Assembly (NCBI RefSeq): GCF_039830145.1 | Contig: NZ_CP156082.1 | Coordinates: 2,436,001-2,500,000, forward strand | Reading direction: 5' to 3' | Origin: Croceibacterium sp. TMG7-5b_MA50 | GTDB lineage: Bacteria > Pseudomonadota > Alphaproteobacteria > Sphingomonadales > Sphingomonadaceae | Length of the DNA: 64,000 bases | Shown: one piece after another, positions 33,987 through 42,614 of the stretch | How the letters are laid out: every line of letters begins with the position of its first letter | How positions within the stretch are numbered: position 1 is the first letter of the stretch | Notes under the pieces: generated by a model | Told to the model about the DNA's origin: nothing | Database searches by the model: none | The model's input: only the letters and a program-made list of their open reading frames with translations | Translations under genes and position numbers: made by a program

Positions 33987-34991
33987 CTAGATCAGGCCCG
34001 CCAGCGGGCTGGACGGATCGGCGTAGCGGCGCGTGGCCATGCGCCCCGCCAGATAGGCGTCGCGGCCCGCCTCCACCGCCAGCTTCATCGCGCGGGCCAT
34101 GCGCACCGGGTCCTTCGCCTCAGCGATGGCGGTGTTCATCAGCACACCATCGACGCCCAGTTCCATGGCGACGGCCGCGTCGCTGGCGGTGCCGACCCCG
34201 GCATCGACCAGCACGGGCACCTTCGCCCCTTCCACGATCAGGCGGATGGTGACGCGGTTCTGGATGCCCAGGCCGCTGCCGATCGGTGCGCCCAGCGGCA
34301 TGATGGCGACCGCGCCCGCCTCCTCCAGCTGCTTGGCCGCGATTGGATCGTCCACGCAATAGACCATCGGCTTGAATCCTTCGCGCACCAGCACCTCCGT
34401 CGCCTTCAGCGTCTCGCGCATGTCGGGATACAGCGTACGCGCCTCCCCCAGCACCTCCAGCTTCACCAGATCCCAGCCGCCCGCCTCCCGCGCCAGGCGC
34501 AGCGTGCGGATCGCGCTGTCCGCGTCGAAGCAGCCGGCGGTGTTGGGCAGGTAGGTGACCTTGGCCGGATCGATGAAGTCGGTCAGCATCGGTGCGGACG
34601 GATCGGACACGTTCACCCGGCGGACCGCCACCGTCACGATCTCCGCGCCACTTGCCGCCAACGCGGCGGCGTTCTGGGCGAAGTCCTTGTACTTGCCGGT
34701 GCCGACGATCAGGCGTGACCTGAAACGATGGCCGGCGACCTCCCAACTGTCATCTTCGGCTGCCACCGGCGGCACCCCATGGTCGCCCCCACCCACGAAA
34801 TGCACGATCTCCAACACGTCCCCATCGGCCAGCGGCGCCTGGGCCAGCGTAGACCGTGGCACGATCGCCCCGTTGTGCTCCACCGCGACCTTCGCGGGGC
34901 TGAGCGACAGTTCGGTCACCAGGTCGGCAATGGTGGCGGCATCGGTCCGGCGGGGCGCGCCGTTGACGGTCAGGGAAAAGGGCTGGGTCAT
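33987..34991 (-). CDS. thiG: fused sulfur carrier ThiS and thiazole synthase ThiG
   Basis: A 334-residue fusion. Residues 1-68 are a ThiS ubiquitin-like carrier ([16 protein letters not shown]..., [10 protein letters not shown]) with the Gly-Gly end retained internally. From about residue 80 comes ThiG ([15 protein letters not shown], the Schiff-base Lys region [47 protein letters not shown]). It builds the thiazole phosphate of thiamine. Because the GG is followed by more protein instead of a free terminus, sulfur activation by thiocarboxylate needs either processing or another carrier. ATG 34991 is the first Met of the ThiS-like part. It converges with piuC. Confidence 0.9.
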   Translation of the reverse strand: MTQPFSLTVNGAPRRTDAATIADLVTELSLSPAKVAVEHNGAIVPRSTLAQAPLADGDVLEIVHFVGGGDHGVPPVAAEDDSWEVAGHRFRSRLIVGTGKYKDFAQNAAALAASGAEIVTVAVRRVNVSDPSAPMLTDFIDPAKVTYLPNTAGCFDADSAIRTLRLAREAGGWDLVKLEVLGEARTLYPDMRETLKATEVLVREGFKPMVYCVDDPIAAKQLEEAGAVAIMPLGAPIGSGLGIQNRVTIRLIVEGAKVPVLVDAGVGTASDAAVAMELGVDGVLMNTAIAEAKDPVRMARAMKLAVEAGRDAYLAGRMATRRYADPSSPLAGLI

Positions 34992-35109
34992 CCCCGGCGA
35001 GATAGCGCGGGTCGGCGCGGGCGCAAGGCAGACCGTTGCGACGAAGCGTGGGCAGGGGAAGATGTGCTGTTCTCTTGCGCTTTTTTTCCGCTGTGCCAAC
35101 ACCGGTAAC

Positions 35110-36198
35110 ATGGTCGCACACCACACCGCCCAAGCGGATACAGGTGCTAGCCTGATCCGCCAGCCTGCCGTCCGGCCCGGCAAGGCACGCCCATTGGCAA
35201 TCGCCCGCTGGCTGTGGCTGGTGGCGGTGCTGGTCGTGCTGATGGTGGTTGTCGGCGGGATCACCCGGCTGACCGAATCCGGCCTGTCGATCACCCAGTG
35301 GAAGCCGGTAACCGGCGCGATTCCCCCCCTGACGCAGGCGCAATGGCAGGCTGAATTCGACCGTTACCGGCAGATTCCGGAATATGTGCAGGTGACGGGT
35401 CCCGCCGGCATGACGCTGGCCGATTACAAGTTCATCTACTTCTGGGAATGGGCCCACCGGTTGCTCGGGCGGGTGATCGGCGTGGCGTTCGCGCTGCCTC
35501 TGCTGTGGTTCTGGTGGCGAAAGGCGATCCCGCAGGGTTATGGCCGGCGTCTGGTGGCGCTGCTGGCACTGGGTGCGCTGCAGGGCGTGTTCGGCTGGTT
35601 CATGGTCCGGTCCGGCCTTGCCGGCACGCGGACCGATGTCAGCCATCTGTGGCTGTCGATCCACCTGCTGACCGCCTTCTTGACCCTGGCGGGCCTCGCC
35701 TGGACGGCGCTGGATCTGCAGGCGGCGGCGCGTACCGGCGATGTCCGGACCCGCGCGCGGGTAACCGGCATGGGTGCTGCCGTGGCACTGGTGCTGTTCG
35801 TGCAATTGATGCTGGGAGCGTGGGTTGCGGGCCTTGATGCGGGGCTCGCTTCCGACACCTGGCCGTTGATGCAGGGGCGACTGGTGCCGGAGATCGACTG
35901 GACCCAAGGACCCTTGCGTGTCCTGACCGGCGATCCCTTCGCAATTCATTGGCTGCACCGCTGGTGGGCGTTCGTGGCCGTTGCCGCGCTGGTGGTGCTG
36001 GCCCGGCAGGTTCGCGCGGCCGGTGGGCGGAAGGCGTCGATTGCAATCCACAGCGCGTCCGGCATTCAGATCCTGCTCGGCATCGCAACCGTGCTGACGG
36101 GGGTGGCCCTGCCATTGGCGGTGCTGCACCAGCTGGTGGGGGCACTGCTGGTACTTGCGACGGCGTGGGGCGTGCATGTGGTCGGGCGTCGGGCCTGA
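35110..36198 (+). CDS. ctaA: haem A synthase (COX15/CtaA)
   Basis: A 362-residue inner-membrane protein with about eight transmembrane helices that converts haem O to haem A for cytochrome oxidase. Haem-liganding His motifs are [32 protein letters not shown] and LHQLVGALL. The conserved [21 protein letters not shown] and [10 protein letters not shown] identify the alphaproteobacterial type. ATG 35110 follows an upstream T-run without a clear ribosome site, so the start is the first Met before the hydrophobic region. Confidence 0.94.
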   Translation: MVAHHTAQADTGASLIRQPAVRPGKARPLAIARWLWLVAVLVVLMVVVGGITRLTESGLSITQWKPVTGAIPPLTQAQWQAEFDRYRQIPEYVQVTGPAGMTLADYKFIYFWEWAHRLLGRVIGVAFALPLLWFWWRKAIPQGYGRRLVALLALGALQGVFGWFMVRSGLAGTRTDVSHLWLSIHLLTAFLTLAGLAWTALDLQAAARTGDVRTRARVTGMGAAVALVLFVQLMLGAWVAGLDAGLASDTWPLMQGRLVPEIDWTQGPLRVLTGDPFAIHWLHRWWAFVAVAALVVLARQVRAAGGRKASIAIHSASGIQILLGIATVLTGVALPLAVLHQLVGALLVLATAWGVHVVGRRA

Positions 36199-36217
36199 TG
36201 CTGACGGGGGGTGGGGC

Positions 36218-36994
36218 ATGAGGATCGATGTGGCGGAGCCTGCCGGTCGGCGGCTGATGGTGCTGGCGCTGGCCATCCCGGCGCTGGTCACGCTGCCGCT
36301 GCCCGTCATGGCCGAACAGGTGCTGGCGCCGCCGCCCGCCGATGGGCAGGCGCCGCGTTTCACGCCGCCGCCGACACCGATGCTCTATACCCGCCGGCTG
36401 CAGCGGGAGCTCGCCGATGGCAAGTTGTTCGTCGTCACCAGGTCCTTCGCCATCCGTTTCGAACCGGTGGCGGATGGCTTCCGTGTGACCGGCGAACAGG
36501 TTGGGGTGGAGGTGGACGCGCCCCCGTCGCTCGCCCGCTTCGTGCAGCTGGAGCGGCAGCGGGTGGAGCAAGGCCTGTTCCCTTTGCAGTTGACCGCCAC
36601 CGGGCAGATCGTCGGGCTGAAGGAGGTGAACCAAGCCCCGCAGCTCGACAGCGCGATCGCCCAGGTCCTGACCAACATCGCGGAGGTCGTCCGCCCCGCG
36701 GCCGATGCGGCGCAGCTCGCCCGGTTTGCCCGCGCCATTCATGAGAACGCGCTGCTGCTGCTGACCACCCTGCCGCCTGATCTGTTCGCGCCTGAGCGGG
36801 AGGAGCACAAGGAAAGCCGCACCCTGAACCTGCCCGATGGTGGGGAGGGTATCGTCACCGCCAGCTATCGTGCCAGTCGGTTGAGCGGCAGCGGCCTGCT
36901 GCAAGCGGCGGAGCGGGAGATCGTGACGGAGGTCGACGGGCACCGCAAGCGGACACTGGAAAGCTGGACTTTGACGCCGCTGCCGGCTGCCTGA
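36218..36994 (+). CDS. hypothetical exported protein
   Basis: A 258-residue protein of no family I recognise. It starts MRIDVAEPAGRRLMVLALAIPALVTLPLPVMAEQ, a signal peptide with cleavage after VMA. The mature part has a Pro-rich start (LAPPPADGQAPRFTPPP), then mixed alpha/beta sequence with FAIRFEPVADGFRVTGEQVGVEVDAP and a helical AAQLARFARAIHEN region. No cysteines occur in the mature region, and no catalytic motif is seen. It lies 19 bp after ctaA with GGGGGTGGGG before the ATG and may share its transcript. A periplasmic role is inferred from the signal only. Confidence 0.7.
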   Translation: MRIDVAEPAGRRLMVLALAIPALVTLPLPVMAEQVLAPPPADGQAPRFTPPPTPMLYTRRLQRELADGKLFVVTRSFAIRFEPVADGFRVTGEQVGVEVDAPPSLARFVQLERQRVEQGLFPLQLTATGQIVGLKEVNQAPQLDSAIAQVLTNIAEVVRPAADAAQLARFARAIHENALLLLTTLPPDLFAPEREEHKESRTLNLPDGGEGIVTASYRASRLSGSGLLQAAEREIVTEVDGHRKRTLESWTLTPLPAA

Positions 36995-37041
36995 AAAGGC
37001 ATGCGGTATTATTTTACCGTGCCGCAAAGCCGCGGCAAACC

Positions 37042-37070
37042 TTGACTTCTGCGCGCCTGCGCGGTTAGGG
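37042..37070 (+). promoter_or_regulatory. sigma-70-type promoter of rplM-rpsI
   Basis: TTGACT (37042-37047) and TTAGGG (37065-37070) are separated by 17 bp, the layout of strong alphaproteobacterial ribosomal promoters, which often have a weak -10. The leader to the rplM ATG is about 70 nt and contains no attenuator that I can identify. Confidence 0.7.
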
Positions 37071-37147
37071 CGCGCCCACTTCGCAACGGAAGCGGCTCGT
37101 CCGCGCCCCGCGCCGAATCACCTGAGCATTCACGAAACGGAGCAGCC

Positions 37148-37627
37148 ATGAAGGCGCTGAGCAAGCAGACGCGGTCGATCAAGCCGGCTGAAGTCGAGAA
37201 GAAGTGGCATGTGATCGATGCCGAAGGCCTGGTCGTCGGCCGGCTGGCGGTGATCGTCGCCAATCACCTGCGCGGTAAGCACAAGCCGAGCTTTACCCCG
37301 CACGTCGATTGTGGCGACCACGTGATCGTCATCAACGCCGACAAGGTCCGCTTCACCGGCAACAAGCGCCAGGAGAAGACCTATTACAAGCACACCGGCT
37401 ATGCCGGCGGCATCAAGGCGGTGACCGCCGCCAAGGTGCTGGATGGCCGTTTCCCGGAACGTGTGCTGGAAAAGGCGGTGGAACGCATGATCCCGCGCGG
37501 GCCGCTGGGTCGTGACCAGATGCGTGCCCTGCACCTGTATGTCGGGACCGAGCATCCGCATGCCGGGCAGCAGCCCGAGACGCTCGACATCGTTTCCCTG
37601 AACCGCAAGAACAAGGCTGCCGCGTAA
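37148..37627 (+). CDS. rplM: 50S ribosomal protein L13
   Basis: A 159-residue ribosomal protein, an early 23S rRNA binder. Signature segments are [50 protein letters not shown] (read in parts), the [10 protein letters not shown] block and [34 protein letters not shown] precedes the ATG. Its TAA overlaps the rpsI ATG by one base (TAATG), the usual rplM-rpsI arrangement. Confidence 0.97.
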   Translation: MKALSKQTRSIKPAEVEKKWHVIDAEGLVVGRLAVIVANHLRGKHKPSFTPHVDCGDHVIVINADKVRFTGNKRQEKTYYKHTGYAGGIKAVTAAKVLDGRFPERVLEKAVERMIPRGPLGRDQMRALHLYVGTEHPHAGQQPETLDIVSLNRKNKAAA

Positions 37628-38160
37628 TGGCCGACACCACCAACACCGTCACCGACCTGGCCGACCTGCAGAACCTGGGCGCCGGCACCACGGACGAAGC
37701 CGTCGAGGGTGAGACCGCGGTCCGCACTCCGCGCGTCTCCAACGCGCCGCTGCGCGAGCAGGAGATCGACGCGCAGGGCCGTGCCTATGCCACCGGCCGC
37801 CGCAAGGACGCGGTTGCCCGCGTGTGGATCAAGCCCGGCAGCGGCAAGATCGTGGTCAACGGGCGTGAGCAGGAAGTGTACTTCGCCCGTCCGACCCTGC
37901 GTCTGGTCATCAACCAGCCGTTCCAGGTTGCCGACCGCGAGGGCCAGTACGACGTGATCGCCACCGTGAAGGGCGGCGGGCTGTCGGGCCAGGCCGGCGC
38001 GGTCAAGCACGGGATCAGCCAGGCGCTGTCCAAGTACGAGCCCGCGCTGCGCGCAGAGGTCAAGGCTGCCGGCTTCCTGACCCGCGACAGCCGTACGGTC
38101 GAGCGCAAGAAGTACGGCCGCGCCAAGGCGCGCCGGAGCTTCCAGTTCTCCAAGCGCTGA
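37627..38160 (+). CDS. rpsI: 30S ribosomal protein S9
   Basis: A 177-residue S9. The first 55 residues are an acidic, Thr-rich extension found in alphaproteobacteria. The core begins at [21 protein letters not shown] and ends with the invariant [17 protein letters not shown] tail that reaches the P-site tRNA. It starts at the base overlapping the L13 stop and is followed by a strong terminator at 38183. Confidence 0.97.
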   Translation: MADTTNTVTDLADLQNLGAGTTDEAVEGETAVRTPRVSNAPLREQEIDAQGRAYATGRRKDAVARVWIKPGSGKIVVNGREQEVYFARPTLRLVINQPFQVADREGQYDVIATVKGGGLSGQAGAVKHGISQALSKYEPALRAEVKAAGFLTRDSRTVERKKYGRAKARRSFQFSKR

Positions 38161-38182
38161 CACGGTTCACACCGGACACAAG

Positions 38183-38213
38183 AAAGGGCGGCCTCGCGGG
38201 GCCGCCCTTTTTT
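38183..38213 (+). terminator. rho-independent terminator after rpsI
   Basis: The 8-bp stem GGGCGGCC / GGCCGCCC with a short loop (TCGCGG) is followed by six T residues, 22 bp after the rpsI stop. It has the classic form and ends the ribosomal operon. Confidence 0.9.
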
Positions 38214-38278
38214 GTTGCTGTCCGCCGGTCGCCGCAGGTCCTGGCTCGATGGCGGTGAGCGGCGGTCGATGGCATGGT

Positions 38279-38977
38279 ATGCCCATGCACCGCCTCTCGC
38301 CATCTCTCGCCCCGATGTTCCTGCTGGCAGGCTGCATGGATGCAACTGCCATCCCGCCGCAGACGGTAGAGGCGAATACGACATGCACCCGCGACGGGCT
38401 GGTGCAGGCCGAGGTCAGCACCGTCATCAGCCGGTATGTCGCCACCTTGGTCACGCCGGCAGACAGCCGTGCCACGCTGCGGGATGCGGCACGGCTGACA
38501 CTGCCCTGCGGCTTCACGCTGGATGCGCGCTGGTTCCAGCACCTGATCGTGACGGACGGGCGGGAGGTGCGCCAGTATCGGGAGAACAATCCCTTCGGCT
38601 TTGCCGTACCCCTCGGCTTCGGACAGCCGGTCACACGCTCGTACAGGTTGCAGCCGTTTGACCAACCATACAGGCTGAAAGCCAATGATTGCGCTGCGGA
38701 GCTTGGGAAGGTTGCGGTCGAACTGCCTTGCGGCGCGTTCGGCGGCAGCCTGTTCGCTGCGGAGGCTGACCCGGCTGGCGGGTGGCGGCTGGTGCATTAC
38801 CGCAAGGATGCGTCCGGCTGGCATCGCATGGCGGAGGCCGGGCGCCTGCGCGTGCGCGTGCGCCCGGTACAGGTGGCTTTCATCCCGGTGCCCGACGCGC
38901 CCGGCGGCACGGTGACACTGTATCTGCAGGATGGAGAGGCGCTTTACCGCGTGTTCCTGGACGTAAGCTACGGCTAG
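38279..38977 (+). CDS. hypothetical lipoprotein
   Basis: A 232-residue protein starting MPMHRLSPSLAPMFLLAGC, with a lipobox LAGC that would lipidate Cys19; ATG 38285 is an equal candidate start. The mature part has several Cys residues (TTCTRD, LPCGFTL, NDCAAELG, ELPCGAFGG) that could pair. It ends with a beta-rich region (VAFIPVPDAPGGTVTLYLQDGEALYRVFLDVSYG). I do not recognise a family. It lies alone between the rpsI terminator and a convergent operon, so it probably has its own promoter in the 66-bp gap. Confidence 0.65.
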   Translation: MPMHRLSPSLAPMFLLAGCMDATAIPPQTVEANTTCTRDGLVQAEVSTVISRYVATLVTPADSRATLRDAARLTLPCGFTLDARWFQHLIVTDGREVRQYRENNPFGFAVPLGFGQPVTRSYRLQPFDQPYRLKANDCAAELGKVAVELPCGAFGGSLFAAEADPAGGWRLVHYRKDASGWHRMAEAGRLRVRVRPVQVAFIPVPDAPGGTVTLYLQDGEALYRVFLDVSYG

Positions 38978-39001
38978 GCTTCGTGCTGTGATACCTGATG
39001 A

Positions 39002-39634
39002 TCAGGCCTTCCCGCCGCCCAGCGCCTTGCGAAACAGCGCCTTGACCTTGCGGTCTTCCAGCACGCGGCCGATCACGTACAACGCCGCGAAGATACCGGC
39101 GAAGACATAGGCCGTAGTGGGGGAGCGAGGATTTTTCTTCTCGCTGTTCTTCTTCTCGTCCTTCTTGTCCGCGCCGGGCTTCTCCGGGACCGGGGCGCCC
39201 AGCGCCTTGTCGATCCAGTGCTGCGGCAGCTCCAGATCTTCCTTCTTCTCGTCCTTCTTCTTCTCTTCCGCGCCGGCGCTTTCCAGCGTGCCGATCCACA
39301 CTGTCGCCTGCGCGATGCCGATGAACAGTAGCGGCAGCAGGAAGCAGAACATCAGCATCCGGCTGTTCAGGCGGTAACGCAGGACCGGCCCGGCCGCATC
39401 CTGCTCCACCTTCAGCTCGCCCCGGTCGAACACCGCCATCCGGTCCTGTGCGGCCGGATCCTGCTTGCTGAATGACAGCGTGTTGCCGGCGCGCTGGTGG
39501 CTAGTGCCGTAGGCATCGAACAGGGGATCGAGGCGGGTGAAGGTCTCGTCCACGCTCTGCCCATGCGGCAGTCGCAGGCTGCCGGCGACGTGCCAGATCC
39601 GGTCCAGGAAACGAGGGGTCACGGCGTGATCCAT
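39002..39634 (-). CDS. hypothetical two-helix membrane protein with Lys/Glu-rich linker
   Basis: A 210-residue protein of unknown function. The first 90 residues are soluble (FLDRIWHVAGSLRLP, TFTRLDPLFDAYGTSHQRAGNTLSFSKQDP). A transmembrane helix (MLMFCFLLPLLFIGIAQATVWIG) follows, then a highly charged linker rich in KK/DE repeats, a second helix (TAYVFAGIFAALYVIGRVL) and a basic tail. The linker is non-coding-like in simplicity but is within one open frame. ATG 39634 immediately follows the hydroxylase stop (TGAATG), so the two are coupled. It may support or regulate the membrane hydroxylase; that is inference. Confidence 0.65.
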   Translation of the reverse strand: MDHAVTPRFLDRIWHVAGSLRLPHGQSVDETFTRLDPLFDAYGTSHQRAGNTLSFSKQDPAAQDRMAVFDRGELKVEQDAAGPVLRYRLNSRMLMFCFLLPLLFIGIAQATVWIGTLESAGAEEKKKDEKKEDLELPQHWIDKALGAPVPEKPGADKKDEKKNSEKKNPRSPTTAYVFAGIFAALYVIGRVLEDRKVKALFRKALGGGKA

Positions 39635-40705
39635 TCAGGCTGCGGCCAGCGCCGGATCGGCGGCGACGGGTTGCGCGGCAGGAGTGGCCACGGCGGCAGG
39701 GCTGGCCGCGAGGGCACCTTCCTGCTCCCGCCCACGGCGTTCCCGCGCCTGGGCCCGGCGTTCGCGATAGGTCTTCAGCCCTTCGGTGAAGGGATAGACC
39801 ATGGTCTCACGGATGGACATGCGGCGGCCGCCCTCCATGCCCAGCAGCTCCGCCTCGCCATCGACGGCAGTGCCGAACATGCGATCGATGATGACCCAGG
39901 TGCTGGAATAGTTGGAGCGCGACGCTTCGAAATCCTGCGAGTGGTGGACGCTGTGATGCTCCGTCGTGTTGAACAGGAAGCGCCACCAACGCGGCGTGTT
40001 GAAGCGGACATTGATGTGCTGGTACGTGCCGACCGCCATGCCCAGCGCGCCCGCCAGCAGCGCGGCGCGCGGCAGGAAGTCGAAGAAACCGCCGATGCCG
40101 AGGCCGATCAGGAACAGCTCGATCGGGTTGCCGTTCGCGCCCTTGTTGATGTTCAGCTGCGTGATGTAGTGGTGCGGCGCGTGGGTCAGCCACAGCGGGT
40201 ACCAGTTATGCATCCCGCGATGCATCCAGTACTGCCCGAAATCGAAGATGAACGAGATCAGGAAGGCCTGCAGCAGCAGCGGCATGGCCAGGAACCAGGC
40301 CAGCTTGTCCCACGCCATGCTGCCCTGGATCGCCTCGATCATGACGCCGTCGCCGATATAGCTGTCGACCATGCGCAGCACGGTGTAGCCGAGTGAGACG
40401 TAGAACAGGTCGGTCGTCAATTCCTTCCACGTAAGCTTCCAGCTTTCGTGGCGCGGCGTCAGCCATTCGAGGCCGAGCAGGAAGACCTTGAAGCCGATCC
40501 CGATCCACAGGCCGACGGAAGCGACCGCCCAGTCATTGGGGGCGTAGTACCAGAAGGCGACCAGGGCCAGCAGCACGGCGGGCTGGAACCAGCTGAAGAA
40601 CAGCCGCTTGGGCAGGCTGCCTTCCACCTTGGGGAGGTTGTCCCACCCGATCGTGACCGGCGCCTGCGCCCCGATCACCCGCTTGCCCACTACCGTACCT
40701 GCCAT
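39635..40705 (-). CDS. membrane fatty acid hydroxylase / sterol desaturase superfamily protein
   Basis: A 356-residue membrane oxygenase with four or more hydrophobic helices and the eight-histidine di-iron pattern: DFGQYWMHRGMHN, LTHAPHHY and TTEHHSVHHSQD. Family members hydroxylate or desaturate fatty acids, sterols, hopanoids or carotenoids using O2. ATG 40705 is preferred (GGGGA eight bases upstream) over a start twelve codons earlier. The C-terminal 50 residues are an Arg-rich then Ala/Pro-rich tail not needed for the fold. It is translationally coupled to the downstream two-helix protein. A 16-bp palindrome lies 63 bp upstream. The lipid substrate is unknown. Confidence 0.82.
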   Translation of the reverse strand: MAGTVVGKRVIGAQAPVTIGWDNLPKVEGSLPKRLFFSWFQPAVLLALVAFWYYAPNDWAVASVGLWIGIGFKVFLLGLEWLTPRHESWKLTWKELTTDLFYVSLGYTVLRMVDSYIGDGVMIEAIQGSMAWDKLAWFLAMPLLLQAFLISFIFDFGQYWMHRGMHNWYPLWLTHAPHHYITQLNINKGANGNPIELFLIGLGIGGFFDFLPRAALLAGALGMAVGTYQHINVRFNTPRWWRFLFNTTEHHSVHHSQDFEASRSNYSSTWVIIDRMFGTAVDGEAELLGMEGGRRMSIRETMVYPFTEGLKTYRERRAQARERRGREQEGALAASPAAVATPAAQPVAADPALAAA

Positions 40706-40767
40706 GTTATTCCCCGTTTCGCGGAAGAAGTGGCGCGGCAATTAAAGAAGGATGGGCATGAACGGCA

Positions 40768-40783
40768 TACGTCAGCTGACGTA
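40768..40783. promoter_or_regulatory. perfect 16-bp palindrome before the hydroxylase gene
   Basis: TACGTCAGCTGACGTA is a perfect inverted repeat 63 bp upstream of the hydroxylase ATG, in the 110-bp gap after the beta-propeller stop. Its half site TACGTCA also occurs at 41814-41820 (reverse) and 42449-42455, before two neighbouring genes. It is probably an operator; the binding protein is unknown. Confidence 0.45.
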
Positions 40784-40815
40784 GGATGCGGGAAAAGCGG
40801 CCGATTTCCGCGGGT

Positions 40816-41751
40816 TCAAGGTTGCGCGGCCGCTTCTGCGGCGGCCCCTGTGCCGGTCCACCAAGACAATGTGTGATTGTCATGGGCGGAGGTCCAGACG
40901 CCTTGCGGGGTCCAGCGCAGCGCGCCGCTGCCCGCCGCGGCGCCGTGGCGGCCGACCACCGCCATTGCCAGCGGGTCCACCTCCACAAAGGTCTGCCCCA
41001 GCGTGGTGCGCAGCCACACGCGGCCGCCGCCGGTGTCGATGTCACCCCATTTCAATGTCTCGTCCACCGCGACCCGGCCGGTGACCGCGGCAGAACCTGG
41101 ATCGATTCGCGCCAGCGTGCCGTCGCCCTGTTCCTGCACCCACACCGCACCCTCGCCCGCCGCCAGGAAGCCCGGCGCGCGGCCCATCGCAGTGGTGGCG
41201 ACGACCTGGTTGGTGGCGGGATCGATCTTCTGCAGCGTCCCCCCCTTCAGGCTGACGGCCCATAAGGCATCGAAGCCATAGGCCAGGGTGAAGCTGCCTT
41301 CGTTGACCGGCACGGTGGCGATCACGGCGTTGGTCGCCGGATCGACGCGGGCGAGGGCGGCGGTCTCGCTCGCCACCCAGACCGATCCGGCACCGCTGAC
41401 GACGTTCAGCTCCCCATCCGGGCTGCCGAGTCCGGTCGGTACGGTGGCCTGCCGCTCTCCGGTGGCAAGGTCCACGCGCACCAGCACCCGTTCCTTGCAA
41501 TCGGCGACCCACAGAGACCCGTCGGCGACCGCCATGGTGCCGCAGGCGCGGCCGAGCGGTGATTCCGCCAGCTTGCCGTCGCGGCCCCACTTCTCGACCT
41601 TCTCGCGGTTGGTGACCCAGACCGCGTCGCCGTCCACCGCCAGGAAATCGGCGAAGCCGGGTACGCTGATCGGGTGTTCCACCGGATCGGCGATCGCCGC
41701 GCTGCTGCCGGCGAGAAGGGCTGCGATCACACCAGCCCGGACGATCTTCAT
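40816..41751 (-). CDS. secreted YVTN/Vgb-like beta-propeller protein
   Basis: A 311-residue periplasmic protein with a signal peptide (MKIVRAGVIAALLAGSSAAIADP), preceded by GGGAGG. The mature part is a run of about six to seven blades with repeats of the form GSLWVADCKERVLVRVDLATGERQATVP, GSVWVASETAALARVDPATNAVIATVP and DALWAVSLKGGTLQKIDPATNQVVATT (read individually). This repeat is seen in virginiamycin B lyase-like and YncE-like propellers. No lyase catalytic His can be assigned with confidence, so it may be a binding or scaffold protein. It has the 18-bp motif at 41804 upstream. Confidence 0.75.
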   Translation of the reverse strand: MKIVRAGVIAALLAGSSAAIADPVEHPISVPGFADFLAVDGDAVWVTNREKVEKWGRDGKLAESPLGRACGTMAVADGSLWVADCKERVLVRVDLATGERQATVPTGLGSPDGELNVVSGAGSVWVASETAALARVDPATNAVIATVPVNEGSFTLAYGFDALWAVSLKGGTLQKIDPATNQVVATTAMGRAPGFLAAGEGAVWVQEQGDGTLARIDPGSAAVTGRVAVDETLKWGDIDTGGGRVWLRTTLGQTFVEVDPLAMAVVGRHGAAAGSGALRWTPQGVWTSAHDNHTLSWWTGTGAAAEAAAQP

Positions 41752-41803
41752 GCCGCACGCCTCCCTTTGGTGCACGGGTATGCCGCGGGTGCGGCGGAAG
41801 GCA

Positions 41804-41821
41804 GGTGGGCAAATGACGTAT
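41804..41821. promoter_or_regulatory. 18-bp motif shared with the urea/guanidine operon promoter
   Basis: GGTGGGCAAATGACGTAT, 53 bp upstream of the beta-propeller start codon, matches GGTGGTCAAATGGCGTAT at 49218-49235 in 16 of 18 positions. It contains the TACGTCA half-site (reverse strand) also found in the 40768 palindrome. Confidence 0.5.
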
Positions 41822-41870
41822 CGCCCGCCGCCGGCAGCTTGCTTATCGTCCCCCCTGTTCTCTCCTGCGA

Positions 41871-41898
41871 CCACCGGAGGCCTTTGCGCCTCCGGTGG
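41871..41898 (+). terminator. terminator-like hairpin of unknown transcript
   Basis: A perfect 11-bp stem (CCACCGGAGGC / GCCTCCGGTGG) with a six-base loop is followed by CGTCTTTCGTT. It has terminator form on the plus strand, yet the nearest plus-strand gene begins only at 41990. It could end an unannotated small RNA or be a leader structure of the UrcA transcript. Confidence 0.45.
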
Positions 41899-41989
41899 CG
41901 TCTTTCGTTGCAACGAACGGCCCCGTCGCCTATGTCACACGCGCGCCCGCGCCAGACGGGCTTGTCGTAAGACGCAGGAGAGAATGCCC

Positions 41990-42322
41990 ATGAAGTCCAT
42001 GCTGCTGGCGCTCTGCGCCGCCGCGACTGTGCTGCCGGGTGCGGCAGCGGTCGCGAACACTGCCGAAAGCCCATTTGTCCGCTCCGAATCCGTTGTCCGC
42101 GCGGACGATCTCGACCTCACCCGCCCGGCCGACCGGCTGCGGCTGGAAACACGCCTCGCCACCGCGGCGGAAGAGGTGTGCGGCCGGGGCATGGACCGCC
42201 TCCATAATGTCGCCAAGGACAAGGCCCGCACCTGCAAGGCAGAAGTGCTGGCCGAGAGCCGGGCGCAATACCAGACGCTGGTTGCCCGGGCCGAAAGCGC
42301 CCGCACGCTGGCGCTGAACTGA
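41990..42322 (+). CDS. UrcA family secreted protein
   Basis: A 110-residue small exported protein. AGGAG nine bases upstream favours ATG 41990 over the ATG two codons earlier. The signal peptide (MKSMLLALCAAATVLPGAAAVAN) is followed by the UrcA pattern: DLDLTRPADRLRLETRLATAAEEVCGRG, with one conserved Cys, and a second Cys in KARTCKAEV, probably disulfide-bonded. The family is typical of sphingomonads and its function is unknown. A paralogue lies at 62141. Confidence 0.85.
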   Translation: MKSMLLALCAAATVLPGAAAVANTAESPFVRSESVVRADDLDLTRPADRLRLETRLATAAEEVCGRGMDRLHNVAKDKARTCKAEVLAESRAQYQTLVARAESARTLALN

Positions 42323-42447
42323 GGGGCATCCAGCCCTTTATCCGGGCTGCCCTGTCAGCAGGGTAGCCCGGTCTTCCCACCCGCACCTATCGCCGGCGGA
42401 AAGGGAAATTGTGCCGGAACGACCCGGCTTTGCCGCAATGCGGCATC

Positions 42448-42463
42448 ATACGTCAAACACCCC
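42448..42463. promoter_or_regulatory. TACGTCA half-site upstream of the third TonB receptor
   Basis: ATACGTCAAACACCCC resembles the reverse of the 41804 motif (ATACGTCATTTGCCCACC) in its first eight bases and C-rich end. It is about 150 bp before the receptor start in a 292-bp gap (42323-42614), which otherwise holds small hairpins (for example CCCTG-TCAG-CAGGG near 42350) and no gene. Confidence 0.3.
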
Positions 42464-42614
42464 ATTGGCCGCCTGACCGCGGCTTCATAGCAAACACCCT
42501 CGCGGGATCGATGCGGAGGAGTTCAATCCTCCCGACCACCGGCCATGTCCGGTCCGCGCCAGGGGGACGTCCTGTGAAGCCAAGACATAATGCGCGGACA
42601 TAAGGGGCAATGAT

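Noticed and set aside
36995-37041. Possible terminator after the exported hypothetical gene
   Set aside because: The CGGTA/TACCG stem near 37010 is short and interrupted and has no T-run after it.
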